From assembly GCA_019694465.1 (NCBI GenBank), contig JAIBBV010000007.1, positions 1 to 64,000 on the forward strand: a stretch of 64,000 nucleotides of DNA. Reading direction: 5' to 3'. The stretch's first letter is position 1, and every line of letters begins with the position of its first letter. Shown here one piece after another: positions 26,669 to 36,105 of the stretch. The position numbers and the translations under genes are program-made. This DNA is from Oligoflexia bacterium. GTDB taxonomy: Bacteria > Bdellovibrionota_C > UBA2361 > JAFLCA01. A model generated the notes under the pieces. The model saw only the letters and a program-made list of their open reading frames with translations, had not been told where the DNA came from and did not search any database.

Positions 26669-28399
26669 TTGCCTGTGAGGTTGCGCCTTCCTATCGCTCT
26701 AATCGTAGGAGTATTAGGGACTGCGCTATTATTCCACTCTTTATTGGGGCAACCTTTTTCCTCCACTCTGTGGGCAGATAATTATGATGCCAGGCTACTA
26801 AGCTGGATTGCAGAATGGGGCTACCAAGTTATTGTAGTAAGGGGCTCCCCGCTTGATTTCTGGAACGCACCGTCCTTCTATCCGCATACAGGTACACTAG
26901 CCTACTCAGATTCACTTCTTTCGCTACAGTTGCTCTATACCCCCATCAGACTTTTAGGTGCAGCGCCGCTTACGGCCCTGTATCTTTCACTAGCCCTACT
27001 TTGTGTCGCTGCCTGCATGCTAAGTGCAAGCGCCATGTCACGACTTTGCAAGTTTGGCCCAATCGAAACTGCGCTTGCGCTTTTGGTCCTGCACTTTGGG
27101 CTATCGATTGTTGGCTACCTCCCGCACTACCAGCTATTTGGCTTCCAACTTGCCGCACCTTTCTTTCTTTACACATTCTTGTGGATCCGTGACGCCCAGC
27201 CCAAGGACCTATTTGTTGCAGCCCTACTATTTGTCTTGGCAACCTGCATGGCAGCCTACCTGCTACCGATGTTGGTGACACTAGCGCTTATCTGCCTGCT
27301 CCCATTTTTTATACAAAGTTTACGCGCCCGTGGTATCGCTGCTCAGCTGCGTCCGCTTGGCTCTGTTTGGGGAGTCCTAATTGTCACGCTTCTGATAACG
27401 CTTTATCTAGCACAGGTACGGCACTACCTTAGGCTTGAGAAAAGCACTATTGCAGTCTCATCTTATAGTGAGGCCTGGCTATACTCGGGCAAACCATGGT
27501 CGCTGATCTTGCCGGCCAAAGGTGGTAACTCGCTATGGTACACCCCTCCCCCGCATAAAGCCCGCTTCGGCGACGCGGAACGCGCTTACTTTCCAGGATA
27601 TTTAGTACTGGCTCTGTTTAGTTTCGGGATTATACGCGCATCAAAGTCATCCAGCTTCTCTGAATTTTCGCCGCACACCAGCGCCTTCTTACTGTTCCTT
27701 TTTGTAAGTGCATTTGTCCTAGCTCTAGGTCCGTATGTGCACAGCTTTCGTATGCCATTTTTCTACTTGGGGCATATAGTGCCAGGACTAGAACATGTTC
27801 GTGCTCCTGGCAGATTCGGAATCCTTCTTTCGCTACCGCTCGCTATTTTCGCAGCCGCCGGTCTGGCGCAACTGCGCTCCAGTCTCAAAGCTTCAGGCAA
27901 ATCAGCCTGGATCTGCGGCCTAGTCGCACTGCTGGTGCTGGTGGAGCTAGTACCCTCTTACCGTACTTTCCATTTCGATTCCGACGCCGATGGTGCGTAT
28001 AAGTCACTTGCAAAGCTTCTTCCAGCTGCAAGTCCAATTATTGAGCTGCCCATCGCCGGCGGCGATAATCTAAAAAGCATTTCACGCATTACTGAGCAAC
28101 TGCACGGTACATTGATACACGGTGGACGAGTATTTGTCGGATATGGTGCCAAGAACTCCCCGGAAGCGGAAGCACTTGCTTACCTAGATCTCAAACTTTT
28201 TCGCGGGAAGGCGCGCTTTAGAGACATAATCCACTTCGCTGAACAGCATGGGGTATCACATATTATCGTTCGCTTTGCGCGCTATCCGCGTGCGATGCAA
28301 GATCGCTGGGAAAAAGCACTCCACAACAAGTCGGCGATTAATGTGCGTTGGCTGGCTCCCAAAGTGGCATTAGTTATGCTTCCAGGTGCCCACACCTAA
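26669..28399 (+). CDS. Polytopic membrane protein, GT-C glycosyltransferase-like
   Basis: 576 aa with roughly 10-11 hydrophobic helices in the first 430 residues, then a soluble C-terminal domain. The first periplasmic loop (about 35-70) has acidic residues and WNAPSFYPHTG, the layout seen in GT-C lipid-linked sugar transferases. A second motif, PGLEHVRAPGRFGILLSLPL (about 370-389), recurs in related bacterial membrane proteins. The donor and acceptor are unknown. It starts TTG 26669 or GTG 26675 and probably shares a transcript with the preceding dehydrogenase. Confidence 0.65.
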   Translation: MPVRLRLPIALIVGVLGTALLFHSLLGQPFSSTLWADNYDARLLSWIAEWGYQVIVVRGSPLDFWNAPSFYPHTGTLAYSDSLLSLQLLYTPIRLLGAAPLTALYLSLALLCVAACMLSASAMSRLCKFGPIETALALLVLHFGLSIVGYLPHYQLFGFQLAAPFFLYTFLWIRDAQPKDLFVAALLFVLATCMAAYLLPMLVTLALICLLPFFIQSLRARGIAAQLRPLGSVWGVLIVTLLITLYLAQVRHYLRLEKSTIAVSSYSEAWLYSGKPWSLILPAKGGNSLWYTPPPHKARFGDAERAYFPGYLVLALFSFGIIRASKSSSFSEFSPHTSAFLLFLFVSAFVLALGPYVHSFRMPFFYLGHIVPGLEHVRAPGRFGILLSLPLAIFAAAGLAQLRSSLKASGKSAWICGLVALLVLVELVPSYRTFHFDSDADGAYKSLAKLLPAASPIIELPIAGGDNLKSISRITEQLHGTLIHGGRVFVGYGAKNSPEAEALAYLDLKLFRGKARFRDIIHFAEQHGVSHIIVRFARYPRAMQDRWEKALHNKSAINVRWLAPKVALVMLPGAHT

Positions 28400-28409
28400 T
28401 TAGCCCATA

Positions 28410-28460
28410 CTATTTTTGCTACAGCTAGTGTCGCGAGTCAGGACTAGCTTTGAAAAATAG
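28410..28460. terminator. Bidirectional intrinsic terminator between the membrane protein gene and purA
   Basis: AGCTAGT (28423-28429) pairs with ACTAGCT (28443-28449). It is flanked by CTATTTTT (28410-28417) and AAAAATAG (28453-28460), which are themselves complementary. Either strand therefore gives a stem with an adjoining T-rich arm, fitting the convergent genes on both sides. Confidence 0.7.
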
Positions 28461-28484
28461 GTTCGCAGGCTCAGGACACTAGGA

Positions 28485-29807
28485 CTATACGCCCTGCTGC
28501 GGCATAAAATTTTGCTCAAAAGCACCTTGGCTAGAGAATAGTGTTGAGTCGCGCTCTGCTCCGAAGCTTAGCATTGTAACTGGGCAGCCCACTATTTCAG
28601 CTAAGGTGCTAATGTAAAATCTGGCGTTGCGTGGCAAATGGTGCCACTTGGTAACCCCAGCCAGATCCTCATCGAACCCATCAAACTCTACATACTGCGG
28701 CACTACACGCGCGTACTCACTTGCAAGCGCAGGCGCGTCATTTAGCTCTTTCCCATCCAAAAGGTATTTAACGCACACCTTTATCTTGGGAAGTCCGCGA
28801 AGCACATCTAGCTTGGTAAGCGCTATTCCATCCAGTCCATTGAGCCGCACTGCTCGCTTCAAGGCTACAGCATCAAACCAGCCGCAACTGCGCGGCCTAC
28901 CCGTAACTGTCCCGTACTCCGCCCCGCGCTCACGCACCTCATGCGCAGTCGCCTGCTCCATTTCAGTCGGAAATGGGCCACTGCCGACACGAGTGACGTA
29001 TGCCTTGGCGACTCCCAGCACATACTGGATGCGCTTTGGTCCTAAGCCACATCCCGTAGCCGCGGCGCCCGCAATTGTATTGCTGGAAGTGACAAAAGGA
29101 ACAGTGCCATGCGCTTGATCTAATAAAGTGCCCTGAGCGCCTTCAAATACAATCTTTTGTTGATGCACCGATGCCTCTTCCAGCAAATTGCTAACATTGG
29201 CCATAAATGGCAACAACTCTGCTCGCGCTAACTCTACTGATGCCCACACAGAGTCAAATGATATAGGCTCACTATTTAAAACAAGCGTTAGGTACTTGTT
29301 CTTTTCTTCGACCAGAGCTTGCAGCCGTTCACGCAATTCAGTTGGTGCGGTTAAGTCAGCCAAACGCACCCCACAGCGCGCCGCACGATCCTCGTAAGCA
29401 GGCCCGATCCCCAATCCGGTTGTGCCAATTTTAGCCTTTCCAGCCCTTTGTTCACGCGCACGGTCAATGGCAACGTGATAGCCTAAGATCAGATGAGCGT
29501 CCCGATCTATAAAAAGACGCGTTGGGCTTACTGTAACTCCGCTTTTTCCAAGCGCCGCCATCTCATCACGCAGCACCTGCGGGTCAATAACCACTCCCGC
29601 CCCCATTGCACAACGCGTGTGGGGGTGAAGAATTCCTGATGGGATTAGCCGAAGCTTAGTCTTCACTCCATTGACGACCAAGGTATGTCCAGCGTTATTG
29701 CCGCCCTGAAAGCGCGCTACCCAATCAGCCCCGGCTGTTAGGTAGTCAACAAGCTTGCCCTTCCCTTCATCTCCCCACTGTGCACCGATTACAACTAGCG
29801 ACGGCAT
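28485..29807 (-). CDS. purA: Adenylosuccinate synthase
   Basis: 440 aa. It joins IMP and aspartate with GTP to make adenylosuccinate, the first step from IMP to AMP. The N-terminal P-loop-like motif VVIGAQWGDEGKGKLVDYL, the NNAGHTLVVNG segment (about 38-48), IGTTGLGIGPAYEDRAAR (about 130-147), EGAQGTLLDQAHGTVPFVTS (about 227-246) and VTGRPRSCGWFD (about 306-317) are all diagnostic. ATG 29807 has AGGGG 8 bp upstream and is preferred over TTG 29813. Confidence 0.98.
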   Translation of the reverse strand: MPSLVVIGAQWGDEGKGKLVDYLTAGADWVARFQGGNNAGHTLVVNGVKTKLRLIPSGILHPHTRCAMGAGVVIDPQVLRDEMAALGKSGVTVSPTRLFIDRDAHLILGYHVAIDRAREQRAGKAKIGTTGLGIGPAYEDRAARCGVRLADLTAPTELRERLQALVEEKNKYLTLVLNSEPISFDSVWASVELARAELLPFMANVSNLLEEASVHQQKIVFEGAQGTLLDQAHGTVPFVTSSNTIAGAAATGCGLGPKRIQYVLGVAKAYVTRVGSGPFPTEMEQATAHEVRERGAEYGTVTGRPRSCGWFDAVALKRAVRLNGLDGIALTKLDVLRGLPKIKVCVKYLLDGKELNDAPALASEYARVVPQYVEFDGFDEDLAGVTKWHHLPRNARFYISTLAEIVGCPVTMLSFGAERDSTLFSSQGAFEQNFMPQQGV

Positions 29808-29991
29808 ATTCAAGGCCCCTTTAAAGTATTAATCGCTCCAGAACACCCCGCGCTGCCTAGCGGGGCTATTTATGCAACCATGGACAATGTTCCCACACTC
29901 TGCGTTGATTTTACAGACCGAAGCACCCATTGCTGATAAGCCCCAATACAGTTAAGAATTTCTATGGTCTGGTTCCTGGGACATACTTCGC

Positions 29992-31989
29992 ATGTGCGGC
30001 ATCGCCTGTCTTATAAGTTCACAGCTTTCAAACGAGCACCTCACCCAAGCAATGAGCCGCATGACCGCTGCTCTCGCCCACCGTGGTCCGGATGCAGATG
30101 GCTTTTGGATTGATCCAAAAGTTGGCTTGGCATTCGGCCACAGGCGCCTGGCAATAATTGACCTATCTGATGCGGGACGTCAGCCAATGCGCTCAAGTTC
30201 CACGCGCTACGTGCTGATCTTTAACGGCGAAGTATATAACTTCGCCCAACTGCGAGTTCAATTATCGGAGCGCGGCTACACATTCCGAGGATCCTCTGAC
30301 ACTGAGGTCATGCTGGCTGCCTTTGAAGAGTGGGGTCTTGTGGCTGCTCTGCAGCGCTTTATTGGGATGTTTGCTTTTGCACTTTGGGATTCTGAGCAAC
30401 GGGTACTCCACATTGCTCGCGACCGTGTTGGGGTTAAGCCACTTTACTATGGCTGGACAAAAGCGGGGTTTGTTGTCGCCTCGGAATTAAAAGCGATTGA
30501 AGTTGCGCCTGGATTCGAGTCACAGGTAGACCACGACTTATTGGCTTCTTACGTCCAGTATGGTTTCGTGCCCGCCCCGTTTAGCATTTATAAGAATATA
30601 TACAAACTCCAGCCTGGCTGTTACTTGAGCTTCAAACTCGATGAAATAACTAAGCAGCGCGGTGATTTCTCGCCCGACAAGCTTGATCCACTGACAGCTT
30701 TAAAGCCCATCCAGTACTGGTCCGCCAGTGAAGCTGTAACTCGCGGGCGCGCTAGAAAAATCACTAACAGCGATCAAGCCATTTTCGAACTTGATGCATT
30801 GTTGCGAGATGCCATTAAGCTGCGCTTGGTTAGCGATGTTCCGATCGGGGCTTTTCTCTCGGGTGGGATAGACTCCTCCCTAGTAGTAGCTCTGATGCAG
30901 CAACTTAGCTCCCAGCCAGTGCACACTTTCTCGATTGGATTTGATGACCCCGAGTACAACGAGGCGCCTTTTGCTCAGGCCATTGCTGCCCACTGCGGCA
31001 CACAGCATACCCAACTCATGCTTAACGCCCAGGATGCTCTGGAGGTGGTGCCCCAACTCGGCTCGCTCTTTGATGAGCCATTCGCCGATCCGTCACAGAT
31101 TCCGACATATCTGCTGTCAAAGCTTACCCGTAGACATGTGACCGTAGCGCTATCGGGCGACGGAGGGGATGAGCTATTTGGAGGATATGCACGCTACGAC
31201 TGGGCGCCGCTGGTTAGTCGCCTTATTGGTGGAACCCCTTCGCCGCTACGCAAGTTAACTGCTTTCTGCATTGAGTGCATATCCCAAAATACTTGGGACC
31301 GCCTGCTACACAGCATAGGCTATGCTGCTGGCAAAAGCGTGGCACGCGCGGGCGACAAAATGCATAAACTTGCGCGAGTATTACGCTACAGCAGTAAGCA
31401 GCCTCTGCACGGGCAGATGGCATCGATCTGGCGAGAAGCAGAAAAAATTGTGCTAGCTTCCAGGCCTTTAGAATTTGGATCTTTTAATCAGACCACAGTA
31501 ATACCCGGTCTATCTGCAATCGAGACCCTAATGTATTACGATCTAATTACCTACCTGCCCGACGACGTGCTGGCAAAAGTAGACCGAGCAAGCATGGCCG
31601 CTTCAATCGAAGCGCGTGAGCCTCTGTTAGACTATCGCATTGTTGAATTCGCATGGCGTTTGCCACTCGAATTTAAGATTCAGGGAAAATGTTCAAAGTG
31701 GATCCTGCGAAAACTTTTGGCGCGTTATATTCCACCAAAGTTGTTCGAACGCCCCAAAATGGGATTCGGAGTCCCACTCGCGTCTTGGCTGCGCGGCCCG
31801 CTTAAAAATTGGGCCAATGACCTGTTAAGCGCGGCAACTCTTAGCAGGCAGGGATTCTTCGATGCGCAAGTAGTTCAGGCCTGCTTGAACTCACACCTAG
31901 CCGGCCACACGAACCTACACTATCAGCTTTGGAATTTGCTTATCTTCCAAGCCTGGCTCGCTGCCCGAAAAAAAACTAGCATTGAATAG
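29992..31989 (+). CDS. asnB: Asparagine synthase (glutamine-hydrolysing)
   Basis: 665 aa. MCGIACLI at the start supplies the nucleophile Cys2 of the class II glutaminase domain (about 1-210), with HRGPDADGF and FNGEVYN. The synthetase domain has the pyrophosphate loop SGGIDSSLVVALM (about 287-299) and SGDGGDELFGGY (about 387-398). DVLAKVDRASMAASIEAREP (about 526-545) is the usual AsnB signature. Long versions like this also occur in polysaccharide or secondary-metabolite loci as amidotransferases, so a role other than free asparagine synthesis is possible. A CCCCGC/GCGGGG hairpin (29846-29865) lies in the divergent region shared with purA. Confidence 0.93.
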   Translation: MCGIACLISSQLSNEHLTQAMSRMTAALAHRGPDADGFWIDPKVGLAFGHRRLAIIDLSDAGRQPMRSSSTRYVLIFNGEVYNFAQLRVQLSERGYTFRGSSDTEVMLAAFEEWGLVAALQRFIGMFAFALWDSEQRVLHIARDRVGVKPLYYGWTKAGFVVASELKAIEVAPGFESQVDHDLLASYVQYGFVPAPFSIYKNIYKLQPGCYLSFKLDEITKQRGDFSPDKLDPLTALKPIQYWSASEAVTRGRARKITNSDQAIFELDALLRDAIKLRLVSDVPIGAFLSGGIDSSLVVALMQQLSSQPVHTFSIGFDDPEYNEAPFAQAIAAHCGTQHTQLMLNAQDALEVVPQLGSLFDEPFADPSQIPTYLLSKLTRRHVTVALSGDGGDELFGGYARYDWAPLVSRLIGGTPSPLRKLTAFCIECISQNTWDRLLHSIGYAAGKSVARAGDKMHKLARVLRYSSKQPLHGQMASIWREAEKIVLASRPLEFGSFNQTTVIPGLSAIETLMYYDLITYLPDDVLAKVDRASMAASIEAREPLLDYRIVEFAWRLPLEFKIQGKCSKWILRKLLARYIPPKLFERPKMGFGVPLASWLRGPLKNWANDLLSAATLSRQGFFDAQVVQACLNSHLAGHTNLHYQLWNLLIFQAWLAARKKTSIE

Positions 31990-32196
31990 CTGTTGAAATT
32001 GGCCCAATTCTCCGTTTTGACATCGCTTTTTGATATTTGTCACCTTTTTGTCGGGAGCCCAGACAGCGCACATTAATAGCGGAGATCTCTGCAAATTCAC
32101 CCCAACTTGGAATAGTCATTCCAAGCCATGAAGATTTTTACTCAATTTGCGTCCATACGTGTTACCCTGACTACTTCCTGCATGAGGACGGCGAAA

Positions 32197-33159
32197 ATGA
32201 CGCAAAAGCGCTCTTCCAAGCCTGTAGTTCTCGTAACTGGCGCAAGCTCCGGTATCGGGCTAGCACTAGCGCATCAACTCTTTGAAAATCCCGACTATCG
32301 AGTTGTTGTCAGCGCACGCAAAGAATCACTCCAACGTCTACGCGCTCTAGCCAGCACTGATAGCCCTCGCTTCCTGGTTCGCGCGCTAGATATAAATCGC
32401 CCTGAAGAGCGCAGACAGTTGATCGATGAAATTTCTCGGCGCTGGGGCGGAGTAGATATATTGATCAATAACGCCGGAGTCGCTTATCGCGCGGTAGTGG
32501 AAGAAATGACGGAGCAAGAAGAGCGGCTGCAACTACAAACAAACTACTTAAGTCCAATGGATCTGGCGCGCCTAGTGCTGCCGCATATGCGACAACAGCG
32601 TTGGGGAAAAATTGTAAACGTGTCCTCTGTGGGCGGAATGATGGCTATGCCTACCATGGGTTCATATAGTGCCTCCAAGTTTGCTCTTGAAGGAGCCTCA
32701 GAAGCTTTATGGTATGAGCTAAAGCCTTGGGGCATTAACGTGATGCTTGTACAGCCTGGATTCGTGAGATCGCACTCTTTTAGACGGGTCCGAATTGCGC
32801 GAATTGCAAGAGCTGGAATGGAGAGGGTCAGTGCCTATGCCCCCTACTATCGGCACATGGGAGCATTTATCGGCAAGCTCATGAGTCGTGCAATAGCGAC
32901 ACCCGACTCAATCGCAGCTACAATAATAAATAGCCTTGATCATAAGAATCCACCACTGCGTATTCCAGCGACCATTGATGCGTATATTTTCTCGTGGATG
33001 CGTCGCTTCCTTCCACGCCGGCTCTATCATGCGCTCCTGTTCTGGAACCTGCCCGGCATCAGAGATTGGGGCAAGCTCCCAGCGCCAGAACAGCTCGAGC
33101 TTGACGCAGGTATTCCAGTTCAGGCCGAACCCGACCTAAGACTAGACGCAGTCTCCTAG
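32197..33159 (+). CDS. Short-chain dehydrogenase/reductase
   Basis: 320 aa. TGASSGIG cofactor motif (about 13-20), NNAG (about 93-96), and active-site Ser/Tyr/Lys within VNVSSVGGMMAMPTMGSYSA and the following SKFALEG (YSASK). The C-terminal extension past 240 with Arg/Trp-rich segments suggests membrane association, as in some lipid-modifying SDRs. ATG 32197 with GAGGA 8 bp upstream is preferred over upstream in-frame starts. The substrate is unknown. It lies 207 bp after asnB. Confidence 0.88.
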   Translation: MTQKRSSKPVVLVTGASSGIGLALAHQLFENPDYRVVVSARKESLQRLRALASTDSPRFLVRALDINRPEERRQLIDEISRRWGGVDILINNAGVAYRAVVEEMTEQEERLQLQTNYLSPMDLARLVLPHMRQQRWGKIVNVSSVGGMMAMPTMGSYSASKFALEGASEALWYELKPWGINVMLVQPGFVRSHSFRRVRIARIARAGMERVSAYAPYYRHMGAFIGKLMSRAIATPDSIAATIINSLDHKNPPLRIPATIDAYIFSWMRRFLPRRLYHALLFWNLPGIRDWGKLPAPEQLELDAGIPVQAEPDLRLDAVS

Positions 33160-33265
33160 ACTTTTGCTCTAACCACGGCATTTTGGGGGCAATTGTCGCC
33201 CATAGCGCCAATGTAGGTTCTTGTTATTATGGCTGCCTAGCCTCTAACGATTAAAGGGTTAGTGC

Positions 33266-35014
33266 ATGTCTAGAAAACTCGCCTTCATTTTCACCTTTGC
33301 TTTATTTGCCATAGTGTACCTCGCGCAGGCGCAGGCCCAAAGCCCAGCGGCAGTGCCAGAGGATGATTCGCGGGTAGAGTTCCCTGAGCTCTTGGACTAT
33401 GAAGCCAAGGTCCAGGCTTCATTGAAGGCTGAGCCGCCTGTCCTAAATCTATTGCCACTTACACAAGCCGATCAGCAGGCTCTTGCAGTGGCGCTCAAGA
33501 GTCCGCAGTTCACAAGCCACACCCGAGATGCGCAGAGTAAGCGCAGTAATCGCAACGAGATTTTTGCTGTTCGCCCATTCAAAGCAGGAGATCTGCCAGC
33601 TGAGAATTCGCCTTGCTCCAGCGATACTTGCCATGTAGTGGAGATGTACAACTTCACGCAGCACATCACTTCGGTGGCAATAATTGACAACAAAGCCGCT
33701 AACCTTGTAGCAGTGCGTCATTTTGAGACTTTTCAAGCGGAGATTCCGGAGCATCTTCGCGTCCTAGCAACCAAGATTGCCCACAATAGTGCCCTTGTTA
33801 AGAAGCAGCTTGGTAAAGTGCCAGGAGCTCAAGAATTTGTAATGGCCGGCACCAAGACAGCACTTAATCGAACGCGCTGCGAGCGCGCAAAGCATATCTG
33901 CGTGGCGCCAACTTTCGTGCTCACCGATCGTGCGCTATGGACTGTGGTCGACTTGGAGGAAGGTCGTGTGGTTGGAACACGCTTTACCGATATCAGACCT
34001 GAAGGCGCGCAGCTTGTGTTCACAGAACAGAAGATTCAAGACGAGTCTATAACCGCAGAACTGTGCCGTGGCTCTAAAGCTGTTGAGCGTGATGGATGGG
34101 CTTTTACCTATCACCTCACCTCTTCAGATGGGATAGAGTTGCAGAATGCTAAATTTAAGGGCCAGGACAGGTTACTCAGTTCAAAAAACGTAGATTGGCA
34201 TGTTAGCTACTCAGACAAGGATGGCTTCGGATATAGCGATGCTATTGGTTGCCCACTTTTTAGCGCCGCTGCGGTCGTGCCTGCTAAACTGCCCAAGTTT
34301 AAAGAGCTCAAGTCTGCCGATCAGTATTTAGGCTTTGAACTACATCAGGATTTCATAAGCAAACAGTGGCCACTACCGTGCAACTATTACTATGAGCAGC
34401 GCTTTCAATTCTTCAAAGATGGGACCTTCCGCGTCGCAGTTGCCAGCGTCGGCCGTGGCTGCGGCGAACCAGGTATTTACCGGCCAGTAATTCGTGTCGT
34501 TCTTCCTGGGACCCAGCATAAAGTATACTCATGGGATGGGAAGGCTTGGCAGCCAATCCTAAAAGAAGCTTGGTTTGAGCAGAATGCCGATACCAAGTAT
34601 TCGCCTGAAGGCTATCAGTTTAAGCTTGAAACAGGCCCTGCACGCGGATTCTATATTGAGCCTGCGCGTGGTCAATTCAATGATAAGGGTCGCGGCGATA
34701 ATGCCTTCACCTATTGGGTGCGTGAAAGTGCAAATCGAGATGAGGGCTTAAATGATCTGCCCACAATTGGGCCCTGCTGCAACAACGACTTTCACCAAGG
34801 CCCAGAGAAGTTTATTGAGCCGAAGCCTGAAGCGCTAACAGGTACTCGCGCTGTGTTATGGTATGTTCCGCAATTAACTAATAGCGGCAAGCCTGGCGAT
34901 GAGTACTGCTGGGGCTCAACTGACTTGGTAGATGGTCAGGTAGTAAAGTATGAATTCCCCTGTATAGCTGGACCAAAGTTCATTCCATTTGGGGGTAACC
35001 CGTCAGGAGAGTAA
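33266..35014 (+). CDS. Secreted, highly diverged copper amine oxidase homologue lacking recognisable copper ligands
   Basis: 582 aa. A signal peptide (1-25, ending AQAQS) predicts export. The order of segments follows copper amine oxidases: an N-terminal domain with LLPLTQADQQALAVALKS (62-79), a VVEMYNF...VAVRHFETFQAEIP strand region (124-161), VDWHVSYSDKDGFGYSD (309-325), NYYYEQRFQFFKDGTF (373-388) where the family has NYDYxxxWxFYQDGT, and LWYVPQL...FIPFGGNP (531-579) where the family has VVWYxxG...FFxxNP. N373-Y374 aligns with the Asn-Tyr of the TPQ site. The HxH copper pair is replaced by YRPV (405-408), and the third His in the WY...H segment is missing. It may be a non-catalytic relative. 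The assignment rests on motif order by eye. Confidence 0.55.
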   Translation: MSRKLAFIFTFALFAIVYLAQAQAQSPAAVPEDDSRVEFPELLDYEAKVQASLKAEPPVLNLLPLTQADQQALAVALKSPQFTSHTRDAQSKRSNRNEIFAVRPFKAGDLPAENSPCSSDTCHVVEMYNFTQHITSVAIIDNKAANLVAVRHFETFQAEIPEHLRVLATKIAHNSALVKKQLGKVPGAQEFVMAGTKTALNRTRCERAKHICVAPTFVLTDRALWTVVDLEEGRVVGTRFTDIRPEGAQLVFTEQKIQDESITAELCRGSKAVERDGWAFTYHLTSSDGIELQNAKFKGQDRLLSSKNVDWHVSYSDKDGFGYSDAIGCPLFSAAAVVPAKLPKFKELKSADQYLGFELHQDFISKQWPLPCNYYYEQRFQFFKDGTFRVAVASVGRGCGEPGIYRPVIRVVLPGTQHKVYSWDGKAWQPILKEAWFEQNADTKYSPEGYQFKLETGPARGFYIEPARGQFNDKGRGDNAFTYWVRESANRDEGLNDLPTIGPCCNNDFHQGPEKFIEPKPEALTGTRAVLWYVPQLTNSGKPGDEYCWGSTDLVDGQVVKYEFPCIAGPKFIPFGGNPSGE

Positions 35015-35192
35015 TAGTCTAAAAGATGTCTGCTGGTTGTAGTCGCAAATCTTTGGCAGTTCGGGAATGGTCAGCCCCGATTTGGTTTGCAAATCGACCC
35101 CTGCGGGGTGATAAAGAACACCTGTGGTTTGTGTACATTTTTGGGATCCGCCGTGGACCGATAAATTTGGCGCAATTAAGTAGGCCAAGCTG

Positions 35193-36071
35193 ATGATGTT
35201 ACGATACCTAGCCTTGTTCTGTTTACCCTTGCAACTGTGTGTTGCAAAACTCGCAGTTGCTCAGGACGATGCACAGAATTGCGCTAGACCGCCTCAATTT
35301 GCGACGCAGCGTGGGATAAAGCGATCATTTGTTTCAACGTCTGAACGCTTCCGGACCGGCATCGTGCTATTTCCAGTAAGCGACGATGGCAAGACGGGCG
35401 AAGCAATCCAACTGCCCTCCTGGACAACGGTAGGTAGGCTCGGTCCATTTGTAACTAGAGAAAATGGAGATATTATAGTAGGGCCAGTCCCAAACGTTAA
35501 CACACTCCAAAATCCTCCAGAACGCCAAACTTATTTGTACAGAATTCGCTCCAACGACGGCCAGCTGGAGGAATTTACTAGACTGCCGGCCGACAAAATA
35601 CCCTCACAGAACAATCCCTATGGCGTCCTGGGACTCGCCTATGACTGCAAACTAAAATTAGTCTATGCCACCTCAGTCGCTGGCTCCACAGCAGACAAGG
35701 AGAATGGCTCAGTCTTCGCCATTCGTGCTGATGATGGGAAAATAATCTCAGAAGTAAAAGGCGTTGATGCGCTTGGGATCGGCATCTCGCATGAAAGCAC
35801 TGGAGCCTTTGCCTACATTGGCTCAGCCCGTTCAGCACAGGTGCTTCGCATCGGGCTCACACCCGAAGGATTATTCGCCTCTCAAAAGGCCGAAGCAGTA
35901 TTGAGATTTGATCCATTCGACTCACTACGAGCCAGAAAGATCCGCTTCGTCGCAGGGCGCATGGTCATTTCTACTACCGAGTTTTACTATAATCTTGTGG
36001 CACAGACTGAATTTGAGCAGCCTACTCTTACATACATCCAAACTGCCTCTGGCTGGGCAAATGAACACTAA
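35193..36071 (+). CDS. Secreted propeller-like protein of unknown function
   Basis: 292 aa with a signal peptide (about 1-23, ending LAVAQ). Repeating strand-rich units (TYLYRIRSNDGQLEEFTRLP; GSVFAIRADDGKIISEVKGV; GAFAYIGSARSAQVLRIGL) suggest a WD40/YVTN-like beta-propeller with four or more blades. It lies 178 bp downstream of the amine-oxidase-like gene on the same strand, and both are exported, so a shared role is plausible. No catalytic motif is seen. Confidence 0.65.
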   Translation: MMLRYLALFCLPLQLCVAKLAVAQDDAQNCARPPQFATQRGIKRSFVSTSERFRTGIVLFPVSDDGKTGEAIQLPSWTTVGRLGPFVTRENGDIIVGPVPNVNTLQNPPERQTYLYRIRSNDGQLEEFTRLPADKIPSQNNPYGVLGLAYDCKLKLVYATSVAGSTADKENGSVFAIRADDGKIISEVKGVDALGIGISHESTGAFAYIGSARSAQVLRIGLTPEGLFASQKAEAVLRFDPFDSLRARKIRFVAGRMVISTTEFYYNLVAQTEFEQPTLTYIQTASGWANEH

Positions 36072-36105
36072 AGGCTAGTAGGACCACTGAATCCGGCCAT
36101 ATTAA

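Noticed and set aside
33266-35014. Active copper amine oxidase
   Set aside because: The copper-binding His positions are not recognisable, so an active oxidase should not be assumed.
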